From DASPXK01 sp035637315 (GTDB lineage: Bacteria > Chloroflexota > UBA6077 > JACCZL01), in contig DASPXK010000303.1 in the NCBI GenBank assembly GCA_035637315.1, forward strand, positions 14,756 through 78,755: a stretch of 64,000 nucleotides of DNA. The letters are read 5' to 3'. This document shows positions 43,029 to 51,798 of the stretch, piece after piece. Every line of letters starts with the position of its first letter. Positions within the stretch are counted from its first letter, which is position 1. The notes under the pieces are model-generated. The model made no database searches, was not told where the DNA came from, and saw only the letters and a list, made by a program, of their open reading frames with translations. The translations under genes were made by a program, and so were the position numbers.

Positions 43029-44492
43029 CGCCGGCAGCTCGGGGCGGAGCTTTCGCCAGCCAGACACTTGCTCGTAGGCGTAGGCGACCCGCAGCACGGT
43101 CACCTCGTCGAGCGGCTTGCCGATGACCTGCAGCCCGACGGGAAGGCCATCGGATAGCCCACACGGCAGGCTCAAGCCAGGCAGGCCGGCCAGGTTGATC
43201 GGGATCGTGCACACGTCGGACAGGTACATGGCGAGCGGGTCGCCGATCTTCTCGCCCAGCTTGAACGCGACGGTAGGGGAGACGGGGGCCACCAGCGCGT
43301 CGAACCGCTCGAAGGCGGCGTCGAAGTCCTGCTTGATCAGGGTCCGAATCTTCTGGGCCTTGAGATAGAACGCGTCGTAATAACCCGAGCTCAAGGCGTA
43401 GGTGCCCAGCATGATGCGACGCTTGACCTCGGGCCCGAAGCCTCGCCCACGCGTCTTGTAGTAACCGTCCCACATGCTCTCGGCATCCTCGGCCGAGTAC
43501 CCATATTTCACGCCGTCGTAGCGGGCCAGGTTCGCGCCGCACTCGGCCGGCGCGATGATGTAGTAGGCCGACAGGCCGTAGTCGGTGTGCGGCAGCGAGA
43601 CCTCGCCAAGCTCGGCCCCAAGGTCTCGAAAGACGTCGAGACTGGCTCTGACGGCCTGCTCGACGCCGGTCTCCATGCCGGCCACGAAGTACTCCTTAGG
43701 AACCCCGATCCGGAGGCCGCGCAGATCCGCGCCAAGCTGGGCTTGATAATCGGGCACCGGAGCGGCGAGCGACGTGGAGTCGAGTGGGTCGTGGCCCGAG
43801 ATGACCCGAGTCACCAGCGCGCAGTCGGCCACGTCGATGGTCAGTGGCCCGAGCTGGTCCAGCGACGAGGCGAAGGCGATCAAGCCGTAGCGGCTAACCC
43901 GGCCATAGGTGGGCTTAAGACCAACCACGCCGCACAGCGCGGCGGGCTGGCGGATCGAGCCGCCGGTGTCAGAGCCGATCGCGAAAGTGGCCAGCCGCGC
44001 GGCGACCGCCGCCGCCGAGCCGCCACTCGAGCCACCTGGCACGCGAGTCAGATCGCCCCACGGGTTCCGGGTCGGAAAGAAGCCGGAGTTCTCGGTGGAC
44101 GAGCCCATCGCGAACTCGTCCATGTTGGTCTTGCCAACCAGGACCGCGCCAGCCGCGTACAGCTTTTCCGTGATCGTCGCATCCTCGATCGGCGTGAACT
44201 GTTCGAGGATTCTTGAGCTGCACGTGGTCCGGACGCCCCTGGTGAGCACCAAGTCCTTGAGCGCCATCGGGACGCCGAGCAGGGGCGCCTCATCGCCAGC
44301 CCGGCGTCGCGCGTCGGCGGCGCGAGCTTGCTGCAGCGCCAGTTCCGGTGTCACGGTCACGAACGCCTGAAGCAGGCCGCGGTCCATGCGCTCGATACGC
44401 TCGAGATACGCGCCGGTTAGCTCTTCGGAGGAGCATTCCCCGCCCCGCATTACGTCCAGGGCCTCGAGGACGCTCAGGTCAGTCAGGTCCAT
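43026..44492 (-). CDS. gatA: Asp-tRNA(Asn)/Glu-tRNA(Gln) amidotransferase subunit A
   Basis: The amidase-signature glutaminase of GatCAB, 488 residues, releasing ammonia for GatB. Catalytic Lys79 (MALKDL), the [11 protein letters not shown] loop (Ser155/Ser156) and Ser179 ([12 protein letters not shown]) form the Ser-cisSer-Lys triad. [14 protein letters not shown] and [14 protein letters not shown] are typical. It lies 34 bp downstream of gatC. The last codon is followed by the TAG of REP-like element C. Confidence 0.96.
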   Translation of the reverse strand: MDLTDLSVLEALDVMRGGECSSEELTGAYLERIERMDRGLLQAFVTVTPELALQQARAADARRRAGDEAPLLGVPMALKDLVLTRGVRTTCSSRILEQFTPIEDATITEKLYAAGAVLVGKTNMDEFAMGSSTENSGFFPTRNPWGDLTRVPGGSSGGSAAAVAARLATFAIGSDTGGSIRQPAALCGVVGLKPTYGRVSRYGLIAFASSLDQLGPLTIDVADCALVTRVISGHDPLDSTSLAAPVPDYQAQLGADLRGLRIGVPKEYFVAGMETGVEQAVRASLDVFRDLGAELGEVSLPHTDYGLSAYYIIAPAECGANLARYDGVKYGYSAEDAESMWDGYYKTRGRGFGPEVKRRIMLGTYALSSGYYDAFYLKAQKIRTLIKQDFDAAFERFDALVAPVSPTVAFKLGEKIGDPLAMYLSDVCTIPINLAGLPGLSLPCGLSDGLPVGLQVIGKPLDEVTVLRVAYAYEQVSGWRKLRPELPA

Positions 44493-44526
44493 GGCAGCGC
44501 GGAATCGAGAGTTGGCACCGCCGGCC

Positions 44527-44814
44527 TCACTCGAGGACGGGCGGGACCCTGATGAAGTCGCCTTCGCGGCGCGGCGCGTTCAGCAGGATGTCCTCGACAG
44601 GCGATGAGGGGCGGACCTCATCGTCTCGCATCACCGACTGCACGGGGATGACCTGCGCCGTGGGCGGGATGGCCGAGGTGTCGACCCGGTCGATCACTCG
44701 CATCGCCTCGAGGATCTGCGAGAGCTGCTGCTGAAGGCGGTCCTTCTCCTCCTCGCTCAGCCCGAGGCGCGCGAGGTGCGCTACGTGCTCGACTTGCTCA
44801 CGACTGATCGCCAC
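44527..44814 (-). CDS. gatC: Asp-tRNA(Asn)/Glu-tRNA(Gln) amidotransferase subunit C
   Basis: The start is GTG 44814 after GGAGG; the longer frame would begin in the REP-like element. In 95 residues, [20 protein letters not shown] and [15 protein letters not shown] are followed by the extended tail that wraps GatA ([19 protein letters not shown]). It stabilises GatA-GatB and is first in the gatC-gatA unit. Confidence 0.93.
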   Translation of the reverse strand: MAISREQVEHVAHLARLGLSEEEKDRLQQQLSQILEAMRVIDRVDTSAIPPTAQVIPVQSVMRDDEVRPSSPVEDILLNAPRREGDFIRVPPVLE

Positions 44815-44844
44815 GGCGCCTCCTGGGGAATTGTATCGGGCTTT

Positions 44845-44892
44845 GGGCACCGCATGCCGCGCTCCCCGCGGGCACGGCATGCCGTGCCCCTA
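44845..44892. repeat. REP-like palindromic element D (variant)
   Basis: GGGCACCGCATGCCGCGCTCCC then GGGCACGGCATGCCGTGCCCCTA. The right arm is nearly identical to the GGCACGGCATGCCGTGCC part of element C. The terminal TAG on the minus strand is the queF stop codon. Confidence 0.8.
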
Positions 44893-45252
44893 CGCCTGCC
44901 CCGCCTCGTAGTTGGCTCGCACGACCGTCGTGATGCCGCCGCGAGGGTTGAACTCGCCAACAAGGCTCATCCGCCGCGGCGCGAGCGCCTCGACCAGGTC
45001 CTCGAGGATCAGGTTGGTGACGTCCTCGTGGAAGTGGCCCTCGTCGCGGAAAGACCAGAGATACAGCTTGAGCGACTTCAGCTCCACGAGCCGAGGTCCT
45101 GGCACGTACGTGATCCGATACGTCGCGAAATCGGGCTGGCCGCTGAGCGGACAGAGGCAGGTGAACTCCGGACAGGTCAGCTCGACCTCGTACTCGCGGT
45201 CGGGATGAGGGTTCGGCACGGTCTCCAGGCGCTTCGAGGGGCGGGTCGGCAT
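44890..45252 (-). CDS. queF: NADPH-dependent 7-cyano-7-deazaguanine (preQ0) reductase
   Basis: A 120-residue unimodular QueF of the tunnelling fold. The nucleophilic cysteine is in CPLSGQPDFA, the QueF signature LKSLKLYLWSFRDEGHFHE follows, and RGGITTVVRANY ends the fold. It reduces the nitrile of preQ0 to preQ1 for queuosine in tRNA. ATG 45252 overlaps the upstream stop (TGATG). No other queuosine gene is in the window. Confidence 0.94.
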   Translation of the reverse strand: MPTRPSKRLETVPNPHPDREYEVELTCPEFTCLCPLSGQPDFATYRITYVPGPRLVELKSLKLYLWSFRDEGHFHEDVTNLILEDLVEALAPRRMSLVGEFNPRGGITTVVRANYEAGQA

Positions 45253-45533
45253 CAGCCCTCGGTGGGGGGCCAGGCGGCCTCGAACCGCAAGACGTGGTTT
45301 CTGGAGCAATCGCTCAGCTTCTCGAGCGACACAGTGATCCCCAGCCGCCGGCCGTCGGCCAGGGCTAAGTGCGTAGGAAGCTCGGCACCCGGGCTCCAGC
45401 GGCGCAAGGACACAGTGCCGGTGGCTGGCTGCGCCACTTCTTGGCCGCGCGGCAAATGCACGTACGCCATCCCCTCACCGAGCGAGTGTCCAGCCGGATC
45501 GACCACCTCGACCGTCGACTTGTAGACTGCCAT
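45252..45533 (-). CDS. Small hypothetical protein upstream of queF
   Basis: A 93-residue, strand-rich protein (VYKSTVEVVDPAGHSLGEG, AYVHLPRGQEVAQPATG, VSLRRWSPG, LALADGRRLGITVSLEKL, HVLRFEAAW). It looks like a small beta barrel or sandwich. No family is recognised. One-base overlap with queF implies translational coupling. Confidence 0.5.
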   Translation of the reverse strand: MAVYKSTVEVVDPAGHSLGEGMAYVHLPRGQEVAQPATGTVSLRRWSPGAELPTHLALADGRRLGITVSLEKLSDCSRNHVLRFEAAWPPTEG

Positions 45534-45643
45534 TGAGGCTCTCCAGGGCAAGTATACGCAGCGATGGCGCATCCGCGTGCCAAGGTACTCGGTACCCGCG
45601 AGTGTGGTAGGATGGTTGGACAGGAACGGCCTGAGCCAATAGC

Positions 45644-45802
45644 ATGCCGTGGATCCCGCCCCTCCCTCACCGCCCTCCCCTGCCCGACGACTATCTGGAG
45701 CTCGGGCAGGAAGAGGACCCGCGCATCTGGATCCCTGCCGCGATGGGCATGCTGCTGGTCCTCGTGCTGCTCGTGGTGGCCACCCTCCAGGGCAAGATCT
45801 AG
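45644..45802 (+). CDS. 52-residue membrane microprotein
   Basis: ATG 45644 to TAG 45802 encodes a Pro-rich, acidic N-terminal half (PWIPPLPHRPPLPDDYLELG, QEEDPRIWIP) and one hydrophobic helix (AAMGMLLVLVLLVVATL) with a short basic end. It is predicted to be a single-pass inner-membrane protein with the N-terminus outside or inside uncertain. Codon use resembles the neighbours. It is too short for certainty, but the charge and hydrophobicity pattern is gene-like. Confidence 0.5.
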   Translation: MPWIPPLPHRPPLPDDYLELGQEEDPRIWIPAAMGMLLVLVLLVVATLQGKI

Positions 45803-45838
45803 CCAGCCGCGCCGCTCGTCGAACACTCGTTCTGGCTA

Positions 45839-45868
45839 TTGACGGCTTTGTGACGCTTTCGTTACGCT
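45839..45868 (+). promoter_or_regulatory. Candidate sigma-70-like promoter
   Basis: TTGACG (45839-45844), an 18-bp spacer and TACGCT (45863-45868). Transcription would begin almost at the ATG 45878, implying a leaderless or near-leaderless transcript. Confidence 0.4.
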
Positions 45869-45877
45869 AGGCGCCCA

Positions 45878-47164
45878 ATGCAAGCCGTCCGTGCCGAGAG
45901 CAAAAGGCAGCTAGACGCCCGCTGGCTTCAGCACCTCTCGCTACTGAGCGCGGTCGGTTTTCTGTTGAGTTGGGCGGTGGCGACCCGTCCGCAAGCCGCC
46001 GGCCAACTCGTCGACAGCCTCAACGTCCGCTTCCTGGCGCCCCCAAGCACGCCGGCCCAAGAGTGGCTGCCCGTGCGCGTCCCGGTTCGGACTGCCATCC
46101 CTCGTGATCCGTCACCACCAAATACTGTCGGGCTCGCGGCCGCTGAGAGCGGGGGCTTCCAGTGGGTCCAGGCCCATCGCGGCACGTTCCTGCTTGCCGA
46201 TCCGGAGCCTGGCGCGGCTCGTGAGATCGAGATCCCGCAATGGAGCTATCTGCGCGTCGTCGAGTCACGGCCCGGCTGGCTGCGAGTCATCTACGGCGGC
46301 GACGGCGGGGATCGACCGCCGAGCGTTGCCTGGGTTGCCGCGACCGACATTGGCGCCTCGGGCGCCCCGCCGCGCTTTGTCACCAGCACCCGCCAGACTC
46401 AGCTCTGGAATAGCGAGGGGCCGTCGGCCGCGAGTCTCGGGACGGTGCCCCGGCTTGCAACACTCGAGCTCCTGGGCGCGGAGCGAAGCGGACGCGTCGC
46501 CGTTCGGCTACTTGATTCCGACCACAGGATCGACAGACTGGCCTGGGTCGACTGGGAGGCGGTTACCGGCTCGCTCGGCCCAGCCGAGCGCGACCTTCCA
46601 CTCGCTCGCCCGTTCTCGCCCTTCGCGACCGAGGTTAGGCTCGACGTGCCCTACAGGACCCAACTCGACGGCAGCCTCTCATCCGCCTCGAACTGCGGTC
46701 CGACGGCGCTCGGCATGGCCATGGAGGCGTTCGGTATCGCCGTCGCAACACCCCAGCTCCGAGCGCTCGCCAATCGTTTCATGGGGATCTACGACCCGTG
46801 GGGCGGCACCACACTCGAATCGCTGCGCGACATTGCCGACTACTACGGCTTGACGGGCGTGGACCTCTACGAGAACGGCCGCTACAAGCGCTGGACGCTG
46901 GAGGACCTGCGCCGCCACCTGAGGGCCGGGCAGCCGGTCATCCCCGAGCTTCGGTATCGCATGATGCCAGGCCGCGAATGGGTCTGGGTGAGCTATGATC
47001 ACTACGTCGTCATTACCGGCATGGTCGGCGACGACTTCATCTACAACGACCCGATGAACATCGACGGCCGCGGCGAGCGTGTCATCAGCGGCCAGGCGTT
47101 GCTGCGAGCCTGGATGAACAGCGACTATCCCGGGGCCGCCCTGGCGCTCGCTCGGCCGGTCTAA
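45878..47164 (+). CDS. Exported C39-like cysteine peptidase domain protein
   Basis: A 428-residue protein with an N-terminal membrane anchor (LSLLSAVGFLLSWAVA). It continues with two SH3-like stretches (WSYLRVVESRPGWLRVIYG and ATLELLGAERSGRVAVRL) and a C-terminal Peptidase_C39_2 domain. The domain starts at VPYRTQLDGS. Cys273 (SASNCGPTALGM), His375 (SYDHYVVITG) and Asp in YNDPM make a papain-like triad. Such proteins hydrolyse peptides or wall amides outside the cell. A candidate promoter lies immediately upstream. Confidence 0.8.
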   Translation: MQAVRAESKRQLDARWLQHLSLLSAVGFLLSWAVATRPQAAGQLVDSLNVRFLAPPSTPAQEWLPVRVPVRTAIPRDPSPPNTVGLAAAESGGFQWVQAHRGTFLLADPEPGAAREIEIPQWSYLRVVESRPGWLRVIYGGDGGDRPPSVAWVAATDIGASGAPPRFVTSTRQTQLWNSEGPSAASLGTVPRLATLELLGAERSGRVAVRLLDSDHRIDRLAWVDWEAVTGSLGPAERDLPLARPFSPFATEVRLDVPYRTQLDGSLSSASNCGPTALGMAMEAFGIAVATPQLRALANRFMGIYDPWGGTTLESLRDIADYYGLTGVDLYENGRYKRWTLEDLRRHLRAGQPVIPELRYRMMPGREWVWVSYDHYVVITGMVGDDFIYNDPMNIDGRGERVISGQALLRAWMNSDYPGAALALARPV

Positions 47165-47165
47165 C

Positions 47166-47190
47166 CGAAGTCCAAAATCCAACGTCCAAG
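47166..47190. repeat. Short-word element (AGTCCAAAATCCAACGTCC)
   Basis: Iterated variants of GTCCAAAATCC just after the C39-like gene; the short gap to 47335 otherwise holds no recognisable site. Confidence 0.45.
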
Positions 47191-47334
47191 GTTGTGCGTG
47201 GCACAATGCCCCCGACTTCGGCCTTGGCCAAATCCAGCAGAGTCTGGCATACCCCTTGCAGCTGGTTGTGAAACGTCACGCTCGGACCCGGGACTCTGGA
47301 CGTGAACCCTGAACTCGTATGCGGAGGTGTCGCT

Positions 47335-47553
47335 ATGGAAGATGAGGCGATCGGCCTGGCGCGCCAGCTTGGCTCCGATGAGTACACCACGTGCTCCAGG
47401 TGTTCGCGTCCGGTTATGCGTCGCGAAGCTGTGGCGCTGGCCTCGGACGGGCTGCCGGAGCACCGCTCGGTCGAGGCTGAGCTGTGTCCATCCTGCCGTG
47501 ACGACGTCGCCCGCGGCGAGACCGACTTGCGCGAGGGGCTCGAGGAAGAGTAG
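47335..47553 (+). CDS. Small zinc-ribbon protein
   Basis: ATG 47335 follows GGAGGTG. In 72 residues, a CSRCSRPV pair and a CPSCRDD pair bracket 25 residues, a four-cysteine zinc site, between acidic helical ends (EDEAIGLARQLGSDEY, ETDLREGLEEE). Similar to small DksA/ribbon-type proteins only in shape. Function unknown. Confidence 0.6.
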   Translation: MEDEAIGLARQLGSDEYTTCSRCSRPVMRREAVALASDGLPEHRSVEAELCPSCRDDVARGETDLREGLEEE

Positions 47554-47573
47554 ACGGCCTGGCGATCTGCCGC

Positions 47574-48875
47574 CTAGGGTCGGCGTTCCGCTCGGTACGC
47601 CGCGTCCAGCACATCGGCCAGGTGGACGGCCCTGATCGGTGAGCCGCGGCGGTCCAGGACGGACCGGAGCTGAATCAGGCAGCCCGGGTTGCCGCTGACG
47701 GCCAGCTCGGCGCCGGTCGCCTCGACGTTGTCTACCTTCTGGGCGCCAAAGCGATCGGCCAGGTCGGGCTCGGTGACGTTGTAGAGGCCCGCGCTGCCGC
47801 AGCAGCGGTCGGCGTCGAGCATCTCTACCACCTCGAGACCGGGGATCGCCCTCAACACCTGGCGGGGCTGCTCGCGGATCCTCTGGGCGTGGGCGAGGTG
47901 GCAGGCATCTTGATAGGTCACCCTTGCTCGCAGCTCCGCGCGTGGCGGGTCGAACGGGAGATCGACGAGCAGTTCGCTCAAGTCGCGCACCCTGGCCGCG
48001 AACCTGCGCGCCCGTTCGGCCCAGGCTGGATCGTGAGCCAGGAGTCCGCCGTACTTCTTCAGGACGGCCCCGCAGCCGGCGGCGTTGACGACGATAGCCT
48101 CGGCTCGGCTCAGATCGAAAGCCTCGATGTTTCGACGGGCCATGGCTCTGGCCGGCTCGCGCTCCCCGGTGTGGAGGTGAAGGGCCCCGCAACAGGTCTG
48201 GTTATCGGCCAGCGCCACCGCGCAGCCGTTGCGCGCGAGGACGCGCACGGTGGCCCGATTCGTCTCGGCGAATGCGAGCCGCATGACACAGCCGGCGAAC
48301 AAGGCGACGCGCTCCCGCGGCTGTCCGCGTGGCGCCACCTCGCCGCGCGGCTCGAAGAATCGCTTCGACAGGCGGGGTAGCAGGCACTCCAGATGGTCAA
48401 GCCGGCCGGGCAGGGCGCGAAGCAATCCGCTGGCGCGTACCGCGCGCTGCAGTCCGGATCGCTGATAGAGTCGAAGCACGACCCCAAGGCTCGCCAGGCG
48501 ACGGGGATGTGGGAGGAGCTGGCCAAAGACTAACCAGAGCAGCGCACGCTCGGCGGGCGAGCCCGGGCGGCGATGGCGGATCTCGGCCCGCGTCGCCTCC
48601 ATGAGCTGGCCGAACTTGACCCCGGACGGGCAGGCAGCCTCGCAAGCTCGGCAATCGAGGCAGAGCGTCATGTGGCGAACGAACGTCTCGGTCGGCTGGA
48701 CGCGCCCCTCGCCAAGCGCCCGCATCAGGTGCAAGCGGCCGCGCGGCGATTCGGTCTCGACGTGCAGCTCGCGAAAGGTCGGGCAGTGCGGCATGCAGAG
48801 CCCGCAGTGGACACACCGACTGAGTTCGGCTTCCGGCGGCGCATCCGCGATGGTGAATCCAGTCGTGCCCAGCAC
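47574..48875 (-). CDS. glcF: Glycolate oxidase iron-sulfur subunit
   Basis: In this 433-residue protein, two [4Fe-4S] ferredoxin motifs (CVHCGLCMPHCP and CLDCRACEAACP) precede two CCG domains (FAGCV...CCGAL and YQDACHLAH...CCGSAG), the arrangement of GlcF and related (S)-2-hydroxyacid oxidoreductases. It passes electrons from the flavin subunit to the quinone pool at the inner membrane. It starts 2 bp after the glcD stop. Confidence 0.9.
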   Translation of the reverse strand: MLGTTGFTIADAPPEAELSRCVHCGLCMPHCPTFRELHVETESPRGRLHLMRALGEGRVQPTETFVRHMTLCLDCRACEAACPSGVKFGQLMEATRAEIRHRRPGSPAERALLWLVFGQLLPHPRRLASLGVVLRLYQRSGLQRAVRASGLLRALPGRLDHLECLLPRLSKRFFEPRGEVAPRGQPRERVALFAGCVMRLAFAETNRATVRVLARNGCAVALADNQTCCGALHLHTGEREPARAMARRNIEAFDLSRAEAIVVNAAGCGAVLKKYGGLLAHDPAWAERARRFAARVRDLSELLVDLPFDPPRAELRARVTYQDACHLAHAQRIREQPRQVLRAIPGLEVVEMLDADRCCGSAGLYNVTEPDLADRFGAQKVDNVEATGAELAVSGNPGCLIQLRSVLDRRGSPIRAVHLADVLDAAYRAERRP

Positions 48876-48877
48876 CG

Positions 48878-50371
48878 TCAGATCCAGGTGTCCGGGGCGA
48901 TCGCCGAAGTGGCGAGCGGCCGAGCGGTTTCGTGTGTGTTGGGCTCACCACTGGGAAGGACCTTGCCCGGGTTGAACCGACCGCTTGGGTCGAACGCCTC
49001 ACGGACGCGCGCCATTCGTTCCAGATCGGAGTCAGAGAAGATCCAGGGCATGTACTTGCGCTTTTCCAGCCCCACGCCGTGCTCCCCGGTAATCGTGCCG
49101 CCCGCGTCTACGCAGGCCCGGATGATCTGGTCGTGAGCCAGGATCACCCTCGGAAGCACGCCCACTTGACGCGCGTCGAACAGGATTGTGGGGTGCAGGT
49201 TGCCATCTCCAGCGTGAGCTACCGTTCCCAGGAAGACGCCGTGTTCGGCGGCGATGGCTCGGAGCGTTCCCAAGACTTCGGCCAGCCGGCTGCGAGGCAC
49301 CACCCCGTCGCCCAGGTAGTAGTTGGGCGCGTTCAAGGCTAGCGCGGCGAGGGCTCCCCTGCGCGCCGCCCACAGACGGTCCCGTTCGGCCGCGGCGGCC
49401 GCTTGCCGCAAGCCCAGCGCGCCCGGCGCTGACTCGCAGAGGAGGCGGACAACGGCGGCCTCCTCCTCGACGGCGTCTGGAAGGCCGTCGACGTCGATCA
49501 GCAACACGGCGCCTGCGTTGGGCGGGTACGCGGCCCTGAACGCGCGCCCGAGCGCCTCGGCAACCGCGCCGTCGATCAACTCCATCGCGGAGGGCACGAC
49601 GCCGTGGGCGACGATCGCCGAAACGGCCGCCCCCGCCGCCTCCAGCGTCTCGAACACGGCCACCAAAGTGACGGCGTGGGGAGGCAGTGGCAGCAGTCGG
49701 AGCCAGGCCCTGGTGACGATGCCAAACGTGCCTTCCGACCCGACTATCAGGCCGAGCAGATCGTAGCCGGGCGGGTCCGGCGCGGTGCCTCCGAGCTGGA
49801 TGAGCTGGCCGTCGAGGGTGACCAATTCGACGCCGCGGACGTGGTTAGTGGTCATGCCTCGCGACAGACAGTGCGGTCCGCCAGCATTCTCGGCGATGTT
49901 GCCGCCAATCGTGCTCGCTTTCTGGCTCGATGGGTCTGGGGCGTAGAAGAGTCCAAGCGGCGCCACCGCGGCCGAGACGTCCAGGTTGAAGACCCCGGGC
50001 TCGACGATCGCGACCCCATTGTCCCCGTCGACTTCGAGGACGCGGTTCATTCGGTTGAAGTCGAGCATGATCCCGCCGCGGACTGGGATCACGCCGCCGC
50101 TCAGTCCGGTGGCCCCGCCACGGGCGACCACTGCCAGACCCTCACGAGCGGCCAGTCGGACGATCTCGGCGACCTGGTCGGCGCTGGTCGGCTGGACCAC
50201 CACGTCTGGCGTCGCGCGGTCCAGATACGCGTCGTATTCGTAGACGAGCAGGTCCTCGGGCTGATCAAACACGGCAGCTGTTCCGACGATCGCCCTAAGC
50301 TCGGATACGAGGCCCAGCCCCAGACCAGGCTCTGAGACGTTCAACTCTCCTGCCCCAATCACCCTTACCAT
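48878..50371 (-). CDS. glcD: Glycolate/2-hydroxyacid oxidase FAD-binding subunit
   Basis: A 497-residue PCMH-type flavoprotein. VVVQPTSADQVAEIVRLA and VARGGATGLSGG bind the pyrophosphate of FAD, and GNIAENAGGPHCLSRG and GSEGTFGIVT complete the cofactor site. The C-terminal cap contains HAGDGNLHP and GTITGEHGVGLEKR, characteristic of GlcD and D-lactate dehydrogenases. With GlcF it oxidises glycolate or lactate. The substrate is not settled by sequence. No GlcE gene follows. Confidence 0.9.
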   Translation of the reverse strand: MVRVIGAGELNVSEPGLGLGLVSELRAIVGTAAVFDQPEDLLVYEYDAYLDRATPDVVVQPTSADQVAEIVRLAAREGLAVVARGGATGLSGGVIPVRGGIMLDFNRMNRVLEVDGDNGVAIVEPGVFNLDVSAAVAPLGLFYAPDPSSQKASTIGGNIAENAGGPHCLSRGMTTNHVRGVELVTLDGQLIQLGGTAPDPPGYDLLGLIVGSEGTFGIVTRAWLRLLPLPPHAVTLVAVFETLEAAGAAVSAIVAHGVVPSAMELIDGAVAEALGRAFRAAYPPNAGAVLLIDVDGLPDAVEEEAAVVRLLCESAPGALGLRQAAAAAERDRLWAARRGALAALALNAPNYYLGDGVVPRSRLAEVLGTLRAIAAEHGVFLGTVAHAGDGNLHPTILFDARQVGVLPRVILAHDQIIRACVDAGGTITGEHGVGLEKRKYMPWIFSDSDLERMARVREAFDPSGRFNPGKVLPSGEPNTHETARPLATSAIAPDTWI

Positions 50372-50395
50372 ATCCGAGCGCGACCAGGGCTGTCT

Positions 50396-51319
50396 TCAAG
50401 GCGGCCCCGGCTGCCGGGGCCCGAGCGGCCCGGGCTCTGCCAGCGCCTTGCGGTACAGCTCACGAAAGGTGTCCGCTCCAGCCGCGGGTCCCAAGGTAAC
50501 CTCCAGGGCATCGAGCAACGCCAGTCGAAGCCTGTATCGGTCGACTCCACCCTCTTCCGGGCCGCGGGCAGCGTAGGCGCCGGTCTCCTCGACGAGCGCT
50601 TGGGCCTCGGGCGGGAGCTGCCCACCAGGCAATTGGCCTGCCTGGATCGCCTGGCGGACCTGGCTGGAGCCGATGTCGCTCAGCTCAGGTGGCACGTCGA
50701 GCAGTCTAACTGCACTGGCGAAATGTCGATTTTCGGCTCGTGTGAGCAGCTCAGCCAGCTGCTCGGCGCCGCCGGCTCCACGCGGCGCGACCAGAAAGGT
50801 GGCGATCGAGAACAGCCGCTCCAGCGCCGCGTCACGGTCATCGTAGTAGTGCGGATCAAATATCTGGACGATCTTGTCGAATCCGACTACGAAGACCACC
50901 GTCTGCACGTCGGCGATCACCATTCGAATCAGAGCTGCCTGGTCCACGTACAGACCGCGGTTCAGCAGGAGCACTCCGAGACGCTGATCTCGTTCGGCGT
51001 ACAACTGGAGGACTAACAAGCGGTCCTCGAGCGCCGCGCCGGTCACGACCTCCTTGTCGACCGTGTGGGTGCTCAGGGCGAATAGAAGAACGTCGACCGA
51101 GCCGTTCGCCAGGGCGGCCTCGGCGAGGCCAGTGTGGGCAGTGGTCAATGGGTTGAAGGACCCGGGCAGCACCCCTGGCCGTGCCGCCCGACTCGGGTTG
51201 GCGCCGGAGACCAGCTCGGCTCGCGGCTCACGCGGGTCGGACACGCGCCGCAGGGCCGCCCGAAGGTCAAGCAGCCGTGGCAGGTCGTACAGCCGGTCTC
51301 GGAAAGTCTCCTCACTCAT
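50396..51319 (-). CDS. NadD-like nucleotidylyltransferase
   Basis: From MSEETF at 51319, about 307 residues. Residues around 50 carry GSFNPLTTAHTGLAEAAL, the (T/S/N)xxH ATP site of the HIGH superfamily; VVFVVGFDKIVQIFD is the family's substrate strand and DIGSSQVRQAI the second ATP motif. It is larger than NadD and has an extra C-terminal helical region (RYRLRLALLDALEVTLG). NaMN adenylylation is likely but not certain. Confidence 0.7.
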   Translation of the reverse strand: MSEETFRDRLYDLPRLLDLRAALRRVSDPREPRAELVSGANPSRAARPGVLPGSFNPLTTAHTGLAEAALANGSVDVLLFALSTHTVDKEVVTGAALEDRLLVLQLYAERDQRLGVLLLNRGLYVDQAALIRMVIADVQTVVFVVGFDKIVQIFDPHYYDDRDAALERLFSIATFLVAPRGAGGAEQLAELLTRAENRHFASAVRLLDVPPELSDIGSSQVRQAIQAGQLPGGQLPPEAQALVEETGAYAARGPEEGGVDRYRLRLALLDALEVTLGPAAGADTFRELYRKALAEPGPLGPRQPGPP

Positions 51320-51377
51320 ACCGCACCCGTACAATTAGATTACGCTGGTTGAGCAAGTTTGTGGAGGCAGCCAGCCT

Positions 51378-51749
51378 GTGACCATCGAGCGCCGAGCGCG
51401 CCCCGAGCCGGGGCGGCGTGGACCCGTGCCGGAGAGGGGCGTCCATGTTGGACAACACGAGACTCAGCCCTGGCTGGACATAGCGCGCCTGAATGACAAC
51501 GAGCTGGTTTTGTTCGATCGGGAGCGGCAGGAGAGCTGGATCGTCTTTCCGCCACGCTCGAGGTACGACTTTCTCAAGCGGCCAAGTCCGGAGACGGTCC
51601 TGGTCGAGCATCACCCATGGGCGCCCTTCAGCCCGATCGTCGAGCATCTGATCCTGCCTCGCGAAGGCTGCCTGGAGCACCGCCTGGACTGCGGCGCGCA
51701 GACGGCGATCCAGGCTGGGCTGGACGCCGGCTGGAACCCATTCAAGTAG
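51378..51749 (+). CDS. Hypothetical protein
   Basis: A 123-residue protein starting with GTG. After a basic N-terminus comes a compact segment with repeated hydrophobic strands (PWLDIARLNDNELVLFDRE, ESWIVFPPRSRYDFLKRP, ETVLVEHHPWAPFSPIVEHL) and two cysteines (EGCLEHRLDCGAQ). It lies 50 bp upstream of the PAC2 gene. No family is recognised. Confidence 0.45.
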   Translation: MTIERRARPEPGRRGPVPERGVHVGQHETQPWLDIARLNDNELVLFDRERQESWIVFPPRSRYDFLKRPSPETVLVEHHPWAPFSPIVEHLILPREGCLEHRLDCGAQTAIQAGLDAGWNPFK

Positions 51750-51798
51750 CGCGGCCTGCTACACTGCGAAAGGCTGAGAGCGGGGGAGGAGACGACCG

